A stretch of 64,000 nucleotides of DNA from Bacillus pseudomycoides (GTDB lineage Bacteria; Bacillota; Bacilli; Bacillales; Bacillaceae_G): the NCBI RefSeq assembly GCF_002582035.1, contig NZ_NUQE01000036.1, forward strand, positions 105,595-169,594, read 5' to 3'. A program made the position numbers and the translations under genes. This document shows, piece after piece, positions 1-8,225 of the stretch (its first letter is position 1; every line of letters begins with the position of its first letter). The notes below the pieces were generated by a model. That model saw only the letters and a list, made by a program, of their open reading frames with translations, was not told where the DNA came from and searched no databases.

Positions 1-12
1 TCGTCTTTTTTA

Positions 13-1302
13 TTATGATAACATAGCTTTCATATCTTCTTCTGCTGTTGTAATTAGTTTTAAGCGAAATGCATCTTGTAACACTTGCAGTACGCCCGGT
101 GATATAAATTCCGGTGCTTTTGGACCAATACGAATATCTTGAATACCGAGGCTAAATAACCCAAGTAAAATCGCTACAGCCTTTTGCTCAAACCAAGACA
201 GTACAATACTGACTGGTAGCTCATTCACTTCACATTGGAACGCTTCTGCTAAAGCTACTGCAATTTTCACTGTTGAAATTGAATTATTACATTGCCCCAA
301 ATCAATATAACGCGGTATATTCGTTTCTGGTACAACACCATAATCTACGTCATTAAAGCGAAATTTCCCACAAGATGTCGTTAAAATAACTGTTTCTGCT
401 GGTAATGATGTTGCTAATTCACGATAATATTCTCCACCTTTTCCCGGCGCATCACAGCCAGCAATTACAAAGAAACGTTGAATCTTACCAGCTTTCACAG
501 CATCAATAATTTCTGGTGCGAGCGATAATACCGTCTCATGATGAAATCCTGTTATTAATTGTTCTTCTGATTCCATTTGTACATCTGGAAGTTTCAATGC
601 CGTTTCAATAAGGAGTGTAAAATCATCATTCTCAATTTTACGTACGCCTTCTAATCCTGCAACGTCATAGGAAAAGAAGCGATCTGCATACGTGCCTTTA
701 ATTGGCATAACACAATTTGTCGTTGCTAATATAGCTCCTGAAAATTTTTCGAATAAGCGACGCTGATCGTACCAAGCCTTACCGATGTTCCCTTTTAAAT
801 GTGCATATTTTTTTAACTGTGGATAACCGTGTGCTGGCAGCATTTCAGAATGTGTATAAATATTGATATTTTTTCCTTCTGTTTGCTTTAATAACTCTTC
901 TAGGGCAAATAAATTATGCCCAGTAACAATAATCGCTTTTCCATAGGCACGATTTTGTGTAATTTGTACTGGTTCCGGCACTCCAAAGTGTTCAGTATGT
1001 GCCTTATCAAGTAGTTCCATCACGCGAATAGCCGCTTTTCCGACTTTCATTGCCATATCTAAATGTTCTTGTTCATTAAAGTTTGAATTTGTTAACGTCA
1101 TATATAACGCTTCATGTGTTACTGCATCTACAAACGGATCTGTGCACCCTAGTTGAGCTGCATGGGTACGATATGCAGCAATTCCTTTTAAAGCAAAGAT
1201 GATAATATCTTGCAAGCTTGCAATTGTTTCGTCTTTACCACAAACTCCAATCACTTTACACCCGCCGGTAGGCGTTTGTTCACATTGATGACAAAACATC
1301 AT
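13..1302 (-). CDS. hcp: Hybrid cluster protein (Hcp, hydroxylamine reductase / NO reductase family)
   Basis: Cytoplasmic Fe-S enzyme of the Hcp family, known for hydroxylamine or nitric oxide reduction under nitrosative or anaerobic stress. The N-terminus has the cysteine pattern C-X2-C-X7-C-X5-C (residues 4-21) that binds the proximal cluster. Downstream hybrid-cluster ligands are recognisable in TNC, AGCDAPG, TSCGKF, LGQCNN and the EQK motif near the C-terminus. The frame is open up to 1377, but I chose the ATG at 1302 because AGAGGGG precedes it at good spacing and the family begins with M(x)FCxQCEQ; the extra 25 codons would run back through the promoter. Length is about 429 residues, normal for the short Gram-positive form. 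A perfect Fnr-type palindrome lies about 60 bp upstream. Confidence 0.95.
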   Translation of the reverse strand: MMFCHQCEQTPTGGCKVIGVCGKDETIASLQDIIIFALKGIAAYRTHAAQLGCTDPFVDAVTHEALYMTLTNSNFNEQEHLDMAMKVGKAAIRVMELLDKAHTEHFGVPEPVQITQNRAYGKAIIVTGHNLFALEELLKQTEGKNINIYTHSEMLPAHGYPQLKKYAHLKGNIGKAWYDQRRLFEKFSGAILATTNCVMPIKGTYADRFFSYDVAGLEGVRKIENDDFTLLIETALKLPDVQMESEEQLITGFHHETVLSLAPEIIDAVKAGKIQRFFVIAGCDAPGKGGEYYRELATSLPAETVILTTSCGKFRFNDVDYGVVPETNIPRYIDLGQCNNSISTVKIAVALAEAFQCEVNELPVSIVLSWFEQKAVAILLGLFSLGIQDIRIGPKAPEFISPGVLQVLQDAFRLKLITTAEEDMKAMLS

Positions 1303-1362
1303 TCCCATCCCCTCTCTAACAATCTTTACAATGTAAGCGTAATACACATCGCTATCAGAAGG

Positions 1363-1378
1363 TGTGATGATAATCACA
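1363..1378 (-). promoter_or_regulatory. Fnr/Crp-family binding site upstream of hcp
   Basis: TGTGATGATAATCACA is an exact match to the Fnr/Crp consensus TGTGA-N6-TCACA. Its centre is about 68 bp upstream of the chosen hcp start. A weaker second match (TGTGA-N6-TCATC) lies at 1395-1410. Anaerobic Fnr control of hcp is established in other bacteria; assignment to Fnr here is inference. Confidence 0.75.
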
Positions 1379-1405
1379 TGGAATGATGCAATTTTGTGAC
1401 AATAT

Positions 1406-2002
1406 TCATCTTGTTAACATAATTTTTTTACTGTTCTCTTGGATCAAAGCTTGTGCATGTGCATTTCCTTGAATCACATCACGAAACTCTTTTAAAGAGT
1501 ACATATGAGTTAATCCTTTCTTAACATGAATGCGAACCGGTACACCTTGCAGTTTATCATTAATAGCAAACGAATCATCAATTGGCTCGATTGGAAATCC
1601 TAATGAACGTAAATACATATACATACGCTTTGTTACAACCGCAATATACCACTCTGCTTTTACTTCTAATGCATGTATAAATAAAATCGTCGCAAGTTGT
1701 TTAAATTGTCCACGACCGCGAGATGTTTTTGCAATACTTAATTTTCCAATTTCGTACACGTTTTTTAAACCTTTTATATATTCATTTTTAGAAAACGGGT
1801 AAAAAAACTCGGAATTTGATTGCTCAGGTGTTGTATAACTTATACATTCGACAGTTCCGATATAATGATTTTCTTCTACCAATAAGAATCTTGAAGGTGT
1901 TAAATTTCTTTCTACAAACATTAAGTTTCGTTCTTCACAAAAATCTCCCCATAATTGCTCGAACCAAAAATGTTCTTCCTTTGTTTGAACACGTTGGAAC
2001 AT
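1406..2002 (-). CDS. GNAT-fold acyltransferase (N-acyl amino acid synthase/FeeM-like)
   Basis: A 198-residue soluble protein. The central stretch VYEIGKLSIAKTSRGRGQFKQL resembles the acyl-CoA/acyl-ACP binding segment of GNAT enzymes, with a basic RGRG turn followed by a helix, and the following part (MYMYLRSLGFP) matches the end of the fold. The spacing is closer to FeeM/autoinducer-synthase-like N-acyltransferases than to small acetyltransferases, but substrate cannot be inferred. Start supported by GGCGGGGGAG just before the ATG. It is oriented like hcp but separated from it by the Fnr-type sites, so probably transcribed alone. Confidence 0.6.
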   Translation of the reverse strand: MFQRVQTKEEHFWFEQLWGDFCEERNLMFVERNLTPSRFLLVEENHYIGTVECISYTTPEQSNSEFFYPFSKNEYIKGLKNVYEIGKLSIAKTSRGRGQFKQLATILFIHALEVKAEWYIAVVTKRMYMYLRSLGFPIEPIDDSFAINDKLQGVPVRIHVKKGLTHMYSLKEFRDVIQGNAHAQALIQENSKKIMLTR

Positions 2003-2253
2003 ACTCCCCCGCCTTTCTCATCACCCTTTACTTTTTTGTTAGCGCTTTCACCATCTATCATATAAAAAGGAAACATGCTATGCAAGAAAAACTATTTCTT
2101 TATTTATAGTTTCCATATATGAATCATTATTCCTGTATTGCTTTTATATTTATATACAAAATTTACAAAATAAATGACAATATTTACAAAAGGAAACATG
2201 TTTCACATCAAGAATAACATCCTCATCTTAAAATTCAGATGAAACAAAAATAA

Positions 2254-2308
2254 GCAGAGATAAAGTCCCCACACTCATAAAATTTTCACTTTATTTCCTT
2301 ATCTCCGC
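2254..2308 (-). terminator. Possible terminator after the McrC-like gene
   Basis: Imperfect inverted repeat GCAGAGATAA / TTATCTCCGC with a long loop. On the minus strand it is followed by TTATTTTTG. The stop codon of the gene lies inside the loop. Confidence 0.4.
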
Positions 2309-4141
2309 TAACCAGTGCTGAAAAATATTTAATAGTTCTTTTTTCCCTGCTAGCCTCTCTTCTCCTTTTTTCGTCTTATACGGATATAATTGTAAAAATA
2401 CACCGCAACCCGCTTCAATTTTTTTCGCATGCATATTGCTGCCTGGATATACACATATGACTTCATAAATCGAACGGCGATGAAATAGTCGTTTTCCATT
2501 CTGTTCTTCTACATATTTAATTGACCAATATTTATACATTTGTTCAGTTGCTTTCGTATTTCCAACTGGCTGAAAAATGTTATACATCGGACTATATTTC
2601 ACTTCAATAATAATAGATGATTGATATTCATAGGTAGTTTCTCCTCTTTTATAACAATCAATACGGATATCCGGCTTTTTTGTGTCTTCTCCATTATAAA
2701 AATGACTATTTTTACTGAGCGCAATAAGCGGATGTGTTTCAATTAAATCATTAAATGCCACATGCAGCTGCAAATCTTTATTGTCTAACACAATTGTTGT
2801 TCCATCTTGTAAACCGTCTAAATAAAAATACGATTGAATTTGCTCTGCAATTGACAGGTAATCAATAAAACCAATCTCTTGTAAAACTGCAATAACAGTA
2901 AAATACGCATAGTACTCATAAATTAAAAAAGTCGGTTTATAAACAAATAAAAACGATGGTTCTAATTCATTGCAATGCGGTGAGAACTCAAGTTGATGTA
3001 ATAATTGATGATATACAGGAGGCAGCGAATGCGTTGTAAGTGTAACTTCTTCCCGAACCCCTCTCCAAAACGGTGCATATAGAAGATATGAAAAATATGT
3101 GAGTGTACTTTGCAAAATTGTATAGAGCACTTTATACTCTTGAATTTTCATTGCCATTTTACGTAAGTCAGTGTCTTTTAACAAATGAATGTTGCGATAT
3201 TTTTGTTTGTCTCGCTCCGTCACAGATCCATTTCGTTCAATTGTTTGTAAAATGGTATGCACTGCTTTTTTCTCTTCTCTCCGCGTTTGTTGTGCACCCT
3301 CTAGTTTCTGAATAGTTTCGCGTAAAAATGAATCAATTTCTAATAGCTTATTATAAAATTGCTTCGTTTTATATTTTACATAGCCATTTTCTTTACAATG
3401 CTTCTGCTCTCTAAAACAGCGATTATACCATTTTGCATACGGCTTTTTCTCACGTGTAATAATGCTTTTTCTTGTTGGTTTTCTCTCTCTCATCTCCCAA
3501 ATATACTCTTGTTCGAAATTTGTTTTTTGCTGAACTTCAAAATATAACTGCTTTACTTTTTTCATTTTTTGCGGCAGCGTACGGAGCATGCGCATATATG
3601 AATAATCTTCAATATCTGTAAACGTAACAAACGTCTTTTTATAATACCCACGATCTAAAATAATTCCACCTAGCACAGACTTTACATATTGCTGAATTAA
3701 CTCTAGCTGATCATCAAAAAAGTTTTTCGGAACAATTTGAAATGCTCCGTAAAATTGTTCTTCTCCAACCTGCACTTCAAAATGATATATACCACAGCGC
3801 CATGGATATAAATAGTCTGTTTTACCATGCTCATACAGTAAAACAGTACGTTGTCGTTCATGGAGTTCATATTTCCATTCCATATGTTGCTTTTGTCCTT
3901 CATATACTTTATTCCAAATAAACGTAACCTTTATGGACTTTTGTGACTGTATATGTAGCCGGAGCGGTTTTAATTCTTGAATTTTGTATATACACGAAGA
4001 AATTGAAATTGGCGAAGCACAAAGTTTATTCAATACAATATGCTCCCCCTTCTCTTCTGCCCCTACTATTATTTTCAGTACAAAAGGAAGCCTCTCTTCT
4101 GTCTCCATAATTTCTGTTTCATACGCACTCTCATTTAACAT
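2291..4141 (-). CDS. DUF2357/McrC-like protein with PD-(D/E)XK nuclease domain
   Basis: 616-residue protein, partner of the AAA+ protein encoded just upstream (the genes overlap by 11 bp, so translation is probably coupled). Residues about 1-200 are beta-rich and of the DUF2357 type. Residues about 200-350 are charged and helical, likely a coiled or arm region. Residues about 440-600 hold a PD-(D/E)XK nuclease core: P490-D491 in KKPDIRI, then E513-V-K515 in IIIEVKY. In McrC-type proteins this domain cuts DNA under control of the McrB motor. The whole therefore looks like a type IV restriction-like effector. Exact family assignment rests on motif reading only; target and modification specificity are unknown. 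Confidence 0.7.
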   Translation of the reverse strand: MLNESAYETEIMETEERLPFVLKIIVGAEEKGEHIVLNKLCASPISISSCIYKIQELKPLRLHIQSQKSIKVTFIWNKVYEGQKQHMEWKYELHERQRTVLLYEHGKTDYLYPWRCGIYHFEVQVGEEQFYGAFQIVPKNFFDDQLELIQQYVKSVLGGIILDRGYYKKTFVTFTDIEDYSYMRMLRTLPQKMKKVKQLYFEVQQKTNFEQEYIWEMRERKPTRKSIITREKKPYAKWYNRCFREQKHCKENGYVKYKTKQFYNKLLEIDSFLRETIQKLEGAQQTRREEKKAVHTILQTIERNGSVTERDKQKYRNIHLLKDTDLRKMAMKIQEYKVLYTILQSTLTYFSYLLYAPFWRGVREEVTLTTHSLPPVYHQLLHQLEFSPHCNELEPSFLFVYKPTFLIYEYYAYFTVIAVLQEIGFIDYLSIAEQIQSYFYLDGLQDGTTIVLDNKDLQLHVAFNDLIETHPLIALSKNSHFYNGEDTKKPDIRIDCYKRGETTYEYQSSIIIEVKYSPMYNIFQPVGNTKATEQMYKYWSIKYVEEQNGKRLFHRRSIYEVICVYPGSNMHAKKIEAGCGVFLQLYPYKTKKGEERLAGKKELLNIFQHWLAEIRK

Positions 4142-5945
4142 ATCCGTACAGCTCCAATTCCCGCCGTTTTTGCTTCATGTACATTAGAGAATGTTCAAAA
4201 GTTGATACACGATTTGCAAGTGCTGATTGCAGCAATTGTACAAGAGACATCTCTTTTTTCCCCTCTTCACGAAGCAATGCGCCAATTGTTGCTTCTGTAC
4301 CACGTAACTTCGTTAAAATACGTTGTTTTATTTGAAGGTCAAATGCTTCTTCACGGCTTATTAACAAAGACCGGTCTTCATCACATGGAATATTTTTTAA
4401 ATAAGTTGCAATTGCTGACGCAACGCGAAAAGAAATTCCTTTTGAAGTATCATGAAGAAATAACAGTTGATGCATTTTATCTAATAACTCCAACTCTTCA
4501 TCTGTAAATACATCAAGCATTGCCTTGCGGTGAACCCAGTTCATTCGAAATTCTGATGCAGAAACAGAAAATGCAAACGGGAGATGTAACGTTTTTCGCT
4601 CCACCATGGTCATCTCACAAAATGGAATTTTTTGAAGTAATACAACATTTACACGATCTAATAAACGGTCAGATAGCTCCTTTGTTGTCTCATCAAAATT
4701 AACGGTGCCAATAAAAATGATATTATCACCAATTTCAACTTGTGATGGTACATTCTGTTCTTTTTCATTACCAGCTGCATACAAAGATAAAATACGATTT
4801 TTCCGCTCTAACTGCAGGAGAGATAAAAAAGGAGTAAACCAATGCTCGATATATGACATATTCATTTCATCAAATACAATCATATATAATTGGTTTGGAT
4901 TTTCAGCGGCATCTAAAAGTGTTCGTACAAGTTTTGTTTCACTTTCCATGTACGTTCCATTTGAATGTAAATAGCCTAGTACATCATGAGGTTCTTGGTA
5001 GGATGGTGACACCGGAATCCAAATGAAATCTTTTCCAAACGTTAGTCCAAGTGCTTCCGCATAGGTTTGCACAAACTGTGATTTTCCAATCCCTGGCATA
5101 CCACCTACTATTGTTAATAGATTTGTCTTTGCACAAACATGAAAATTGTAAATATCACTCTCATCAATATATAATTCTTTTTCTGCGATAATCTGCTTTA
5201 CATATTGTAAAAAAGCATGTTCACGTTCATTCCATTCGTTTCCTTTCTCTTGTTTACCTGTATCGATAATTTCAATTTGTTTTCCATTCTCTTTTACTTG
5301 TTTTTCTAACTGTTCATACACTTCTGTTCGAACAAAAAACAAGCTATTCTCAACATTTATCTCGGCATATTGCATCCAATCGTCTACATCAAGGTAACGA
5401 ACATCCCTCCTCTGCTCCAGATACGTAATGGCACTAATCGAAGGTTTCAAAAATATATTTCCATATATCCGCCCTTCATACCATAACAACTCTGGCATAC
5501 CAAAATCATGCGGAAATTTTGGTATTAAAAATGAGACATATCCTTTCCCAAGTTTTCTTTCCAATGCTTCTCTCGCCTTTGGAGTTGATAATTTAGGAGA
5601 AGGAATCATTTTATAGGAATTTGCTATTTCCCGCTCTTCACCACGTATTAATTCCACATATAAAGAGCCTCCTGTATAAGAAAGACGAAATAACAACAAT
5701 TGTTTTTCTCGTTTTTCTTCTTTTATACTTGCAAAAAACCTTTCATTTTGTTTATTTTTATATAAACCCTCGAATATATAAGAATGTTCTCCAAAAGCAG
5801 CTTCAATTATATTTGGAATTGGTGAAAGACAAACGACAAAAAACGACCCTTTCTTATCCTTTTGCTCTTCTACAAATTTTCCAACAAAACGCATATGCTG
5901 TAATCTTTTTACAAAACTTGGATGAAGAACTTTCTCTAGTTTCAT
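4131..5945 (-). CDS. McrB-like AAA+ NTPase
   Basis: About 604 residues. The first 260 residues form an N-terminal region I do not recognise and, in the McrB scheme, would be the substrate-sensing part. The AAA+ core follows: Walker A GGMPGIGKS near residue 285, Walker B IVFDEMN near 360, and a sensor/arginine-finger segment GTVNFDETTKELSDRLLDR near 415-430. GTVNxDxTT...LSxxLxDR is typical of McrB/AAA_5 NTPases. A GTG lies 9 nt further upstream, but the ATG at 5945 has AAGGTGA at proper spacing, whereas the GTG would overlap that site. It is first in a two-gene operon with the nuclease. Confidence 0.75.
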   Translation of the reverse strand: MKLEKVLHPSFVKRLQHMRFVGKFVEEQKDKKGSFFVVCLSPIPNIIEAAFGEHSYIFEGLYKNKQNERFFASIKEEKREKQLLLFRLSYTGGSLYVELIRGEEREIANSYKMIPSPKLSTPKAREALERKLGKGYVSFLIPKFPHDFGMPELLWYEGRIYGNIFLKPSISAITYLEQRRDVRYLDVDDWMQYAEINVENSLFFVRTEVYEQLEKQVKENGKQIEIIDTGKQEKGNEWNEREHAFLQYVKQIIAEKELYIDESDIYNFHVCAKTNLLTIVGGMPGIGKSQFVQTYAEALGLTFGKDFIWIPVSPSYQEPHDVLGYLHSNGTYMESETKLVRTLLDAAENPNQLYMIVFDEMNMSYIEHWFTPFLSLLQLERKNRILSLYAAGNEKEQNVPSQVEIGDNIIFIGTVNFDETTKELSDRLLDRVNVVLLQKIPFCEMTMVERKTLHLPFAFSVSASEFRMNWVHRKAMLDVFTDEELELLDKMHQLLFLHDTSKGISFRVASAIATYLKNIPCDEDRSLLISREEAFDLQIKQRILTKLRGTEATIGALLREEGKKEMSLVQLLQSALANRVSTFEHSLMYMKQKRRELELYGYVK

Positions 5946-6008
5946 CTCACTCACCTTCTTTTTTCGATGCTTTTATCATTGTATGAACAATAAAAGCAAA
6001 CTAGAAAC

Positions 6009-6035
6009 AAAAAACCTGACGCTTATCGTCAGGTT
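6009..6035 (-). terminator. Rho-independent terminator of the 86-residue gene
   Basis: Stem AACCTGACG / CGTCAGGTT followed on the minus strand by TTTTTTG. It overlaps the stop codon of the small gene and separates it from the McrB-like gene. Confidence 0.8.
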
Positions 6036-6289
6036 AAATGAAAGCCTTCTTTTTCTTGAGAAATTGCATTGTGAGCAATCCTCATTTTTGTTAGTACATA
6101 ACGTAATGTATCTTCCGCATTCTCATCTCCGTGTATATGCATATTGGCTAAAACTTCTACAGAACACGCTAAATTCTCTACCGCTCCGCGCAGTTCGGGA
6201 TGTCGATTAAAGAACGATTCTTGAACTAATAATTTTCGAACGTCTTTTGCTAACTCCGCAATTCGCACCAATTTTTCCGTCTCTTCCAT
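6029..6289 (-). CDS. Small conserved-looking protein of unknown function (86 aa)
   Basis: Not recognised. The protein is soluble and mostly helical, acidic overall, with no signal or membrane segment. AGGAGGGATTGTT before the ATG is a strong ribosome binding site and the gene ends in a clear terminator, so it is a real monocistronic gene. It sits directly upstream of the McrBC-like pair on the same strand; whether it belongs functionally to that pair is not known. Confidence 0.75.
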   Translation of the reverse strand: MEETEKLVRIAELAKDVRKLLVQESFFNRHPELRGAVENLACSVEVLANMHIHGDENAEDTLRYVLTKMRIAHNAISQEKEGFHLT

Positions 6290-6404
6290 AACAATCCCTC
6301 CTACACATCTTATAAACTAAATATTCTGTCAATTAATGAAAATCCCTGCTATTTCTTTTAAATTTAACACATAAGAAACCAAGTAGAAGAAACGATTTCC
6401 TTTT

Positions 6405-6486
6405 AAATAAAGTGAAACTTCCATCAGTAGATTTTTTTCATCCCCACTGATGATTAGTTGAACCAATCGGACTTTTACGGGATAAA
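6405..6486. repeat. bcr-type intergenic repeat, shortened copy (R1)
   Basis: Starts ATAAAGTGAAACTTCCATCA and ends TTTTACGGGATAAA, with ATAAA at both edges. The central CCCCCACCTATCTTCTTCGC block present in full copies is missing. Family assignment (bcr1 of the B. cereus group) is from memory of its size and TTTAT flanks. Confidence 0.7.
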
Positions 6487-6501
6487 CCATATTCACCAAT
6501 A

Positions 6502-6546
6502 TAAAAAAAGGATTTATGCTCACACTTTAGCATAAATCCTTTTTTG
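6502..6546 (-). terminator. Rho-independent terminator of the APC transporter gene
   Basis: Strong stem AAAAGGATTTATGCT / AGCATAAATCCTTTT with U-runs on both strands, just past the 3' end of the transporter gene. Confidence 0.85.
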
Positions 6547-6557
6547 GGTTGATATGT

Positions 6558-7973
6558 TTACATTCCAATCTTTCCGGTAGCTAACATATAAATAGACACA
6601 CACGCTGCAAGTAAAATGACAATCATCACATATTGTTCGGCACGGGTAAAACAACGATTTCCTTGTTCTTTTCTTGCACCGACATACACGATAAGTCCAA
6701 TACCATATACTAAAGAAACAAGTAATAGGTTTTTCAATCCAGCTGCATACACAAGCCAGAAACCATATACTGATGCCATAATAGCAAGTATCCCATCTTT
6801 CAATCTATTTCCTTCATATGCTTTTGTAATCACTAATTTCAATTGATATAGTGCTGAAAATACATATGGAAGTAAAATCGATGTCGATGCAATAAAGTAC
6901 ATAATCTGATATGTGGATGCTGAGAATAACACGATAATAAATATTGTTTGGGCAACACAGTTTGAAATCCATAAAGCCATATGCGGTGTATGATTTTTAT
7001 TCGTTTTTGTAAATACCTTTGGAAACACACCGTCTTTTCCAGCCACGTAAGAAATTTCCGAAACGAGTAAAAACCAACCAATTAAAGTACCAATAAGAGA
7101 AGCAATTAATCCTATGTTAATAACAGACGCTCCCCATGAACCAACGACATGTTCTAGTACCTGTCCCATTGACGGCGTTTCAAGTGCTGCTAATTCTTCT
7201 CGTGGCATCGCCCCTAGCGATAAAACAGAAATTAAAATATAAATACCCATTACTAGCAGTAAACCAAGTACAGTTGCTTTACCAACATCACGGCTACGTT
7301 TTGCTCGTCCAGATAAAACAACTGCCCCCTCTACGCCAACAAATACCCAAAGCGTAACGAGCATCGTGTTCTTCACTTGTCCAAGTACAGAAGATAATGA
7401 GACTGTACCTTTCCCCCAAAAGTCATGCGTAAATGTATCCCAACTAAACGCAGTAAACATAATGACTATAAATAATAAAATTGGAACAAGCTTACCAATT
7501 GTCGCAATAAAGTTCATAATAGAGGCTTCACGAATTCCAAGTAAAATAAGAAAATGAAGCGTCCACAATACGAGTGATGCACCGATGATTGCTGGGACAT
7601 TATTGCCGCCTTTAAAAATCGGGAAAAAATATGCTAATGAGTTAAATAACATCATAATTGTTGCAACGTTACCTAATATTCCAGCAATCCAATATCCCCA
7701 TGCGCTGTTAAATCCGATATACTCTCCAAAACCAGCGCGTGCATAACTATAAATACCGCCCTCAAGTTCAGGCTTTCGATATGCCAAAGATTGATATACG
7801 AGGGCAAGTGGAATCATTCCTAGTGCTGTAATACACCAACCAATTAAGGTAGCACCGCTGTTTGCTCCTACTGCTAAATCGTGCGGTAAACTAAATGCCC
7901 CTCCTCCAACCATTGTTCCTACTACAAGTGCGATTAATGGAAAAAATCCTAATTTCTTTTCTATTGGTATCAC
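6558..7973 (-). CDS. APC-superfamily basic amino acid/polyamine antiporter (arginine/ornithine or lysine type)
   Basis: 471-residue integral membrane protein with about 12-13 hydrophobic segments. The first segment carries the APC signature (LVVGTMVGGGAFSLP), followed by GWCITALGMIPLALVYQSLA and a conserved ELEGGIYSYARAGFGEYIGF loop typical of the basic amino acid/polyamine antiporter (APA) branch that includes ArcD-like and lysine permeases. Exchange of arginine for ornithine is the known role of near relatives; the actual substrate is inferred. The start is a GTG with a weak GACGGG just upstream. No arginine deiminase gene is nearby. Flanked by terminators on both sides, so monocistronic. 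Confidence 0.85.
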   Translation of the reverse strand: MIPIEKKLGFFPLIALVVGTMVGGGAFSLPHDLAVGANSGATLIGWCITALGMIPLALVYQSLAYRKPELEGGIYSYARAGFGEYIGFNSAWGYWIAGILGNVATIMMLFNSLAYFFPIFKGGNNVPAIIGASLVLWTLHFLILLGIREASIMNFIATIGKLVPILLFIVIMFTAFSWDTFTHDFWGKGTVSLSSVLGQVKNTMLVTLWVFVGVEGAVVLSGRAKRSRDVGKATVLGLLLVMGIYILISVLSLGAMPREELAALETPSMGQVLEHVVGSWGASVINIGLIASLIGTLIGWFLLVSEISYVAGKDGVFPKVFTKTNKNHTPHMALWISNCVAQTIFIIVLFSASTYQIMYFIASTSILLPYVFSALYQLKLVITKAYEGNRLKDGILAIMASVYGFWLVYAAGLKNLLLVSLVYGIGLIVYVGARKEQGNRCFTRAEQYVMIVILLAACVSIYMLATGKIGM

Positions 7974-8165
7974 CCCGTCTGCAATTTCTTGATGCGTTCA
8001 TTCCGCTCTACCAGGCATTCATATTATGAGTCATTTATATATCAAATACGTACCCTGAAAATGACGAACCGTTTCATTTTATATTCTTTCAGAAAAACAT
8101 TACTTATTCTAAAAGAAAACGAGCAAAAATGGAATACTTTTTCGAAAAAAAGTATAAGTATGCAC

Positions 8166-8202
8166 AAAAAAAGTCATTTATTTTTGTATAAATGACTTTT
8201 TC
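8166..8202 (-). terminator. Rho-independent terminator of the ABC importer operon
   Basis: Stem AAAAAGTCATTTAT / ATAAATGACTTTTT with U-runs on both strands, downstream of the permease-binding protein gene. Confidence 0.85.
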
Positions 8203-8225
8203 GAGGTAATATTTGTAAATTATAT

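Noticed and set aside
2254-2308. Possible twelfth bcr-type repeat copy
   Set aside because: AAAGTGAAA and GTGTGGGGACTTTAT on the minus strand are suggestive, but similarity is too short and the region reads better as a terminator.
6329-6523. 64-codon open frame on the minus strand
   Set aside because: It is made mostly of bcr-type repeat R1 and lacks a ribosome binding site.
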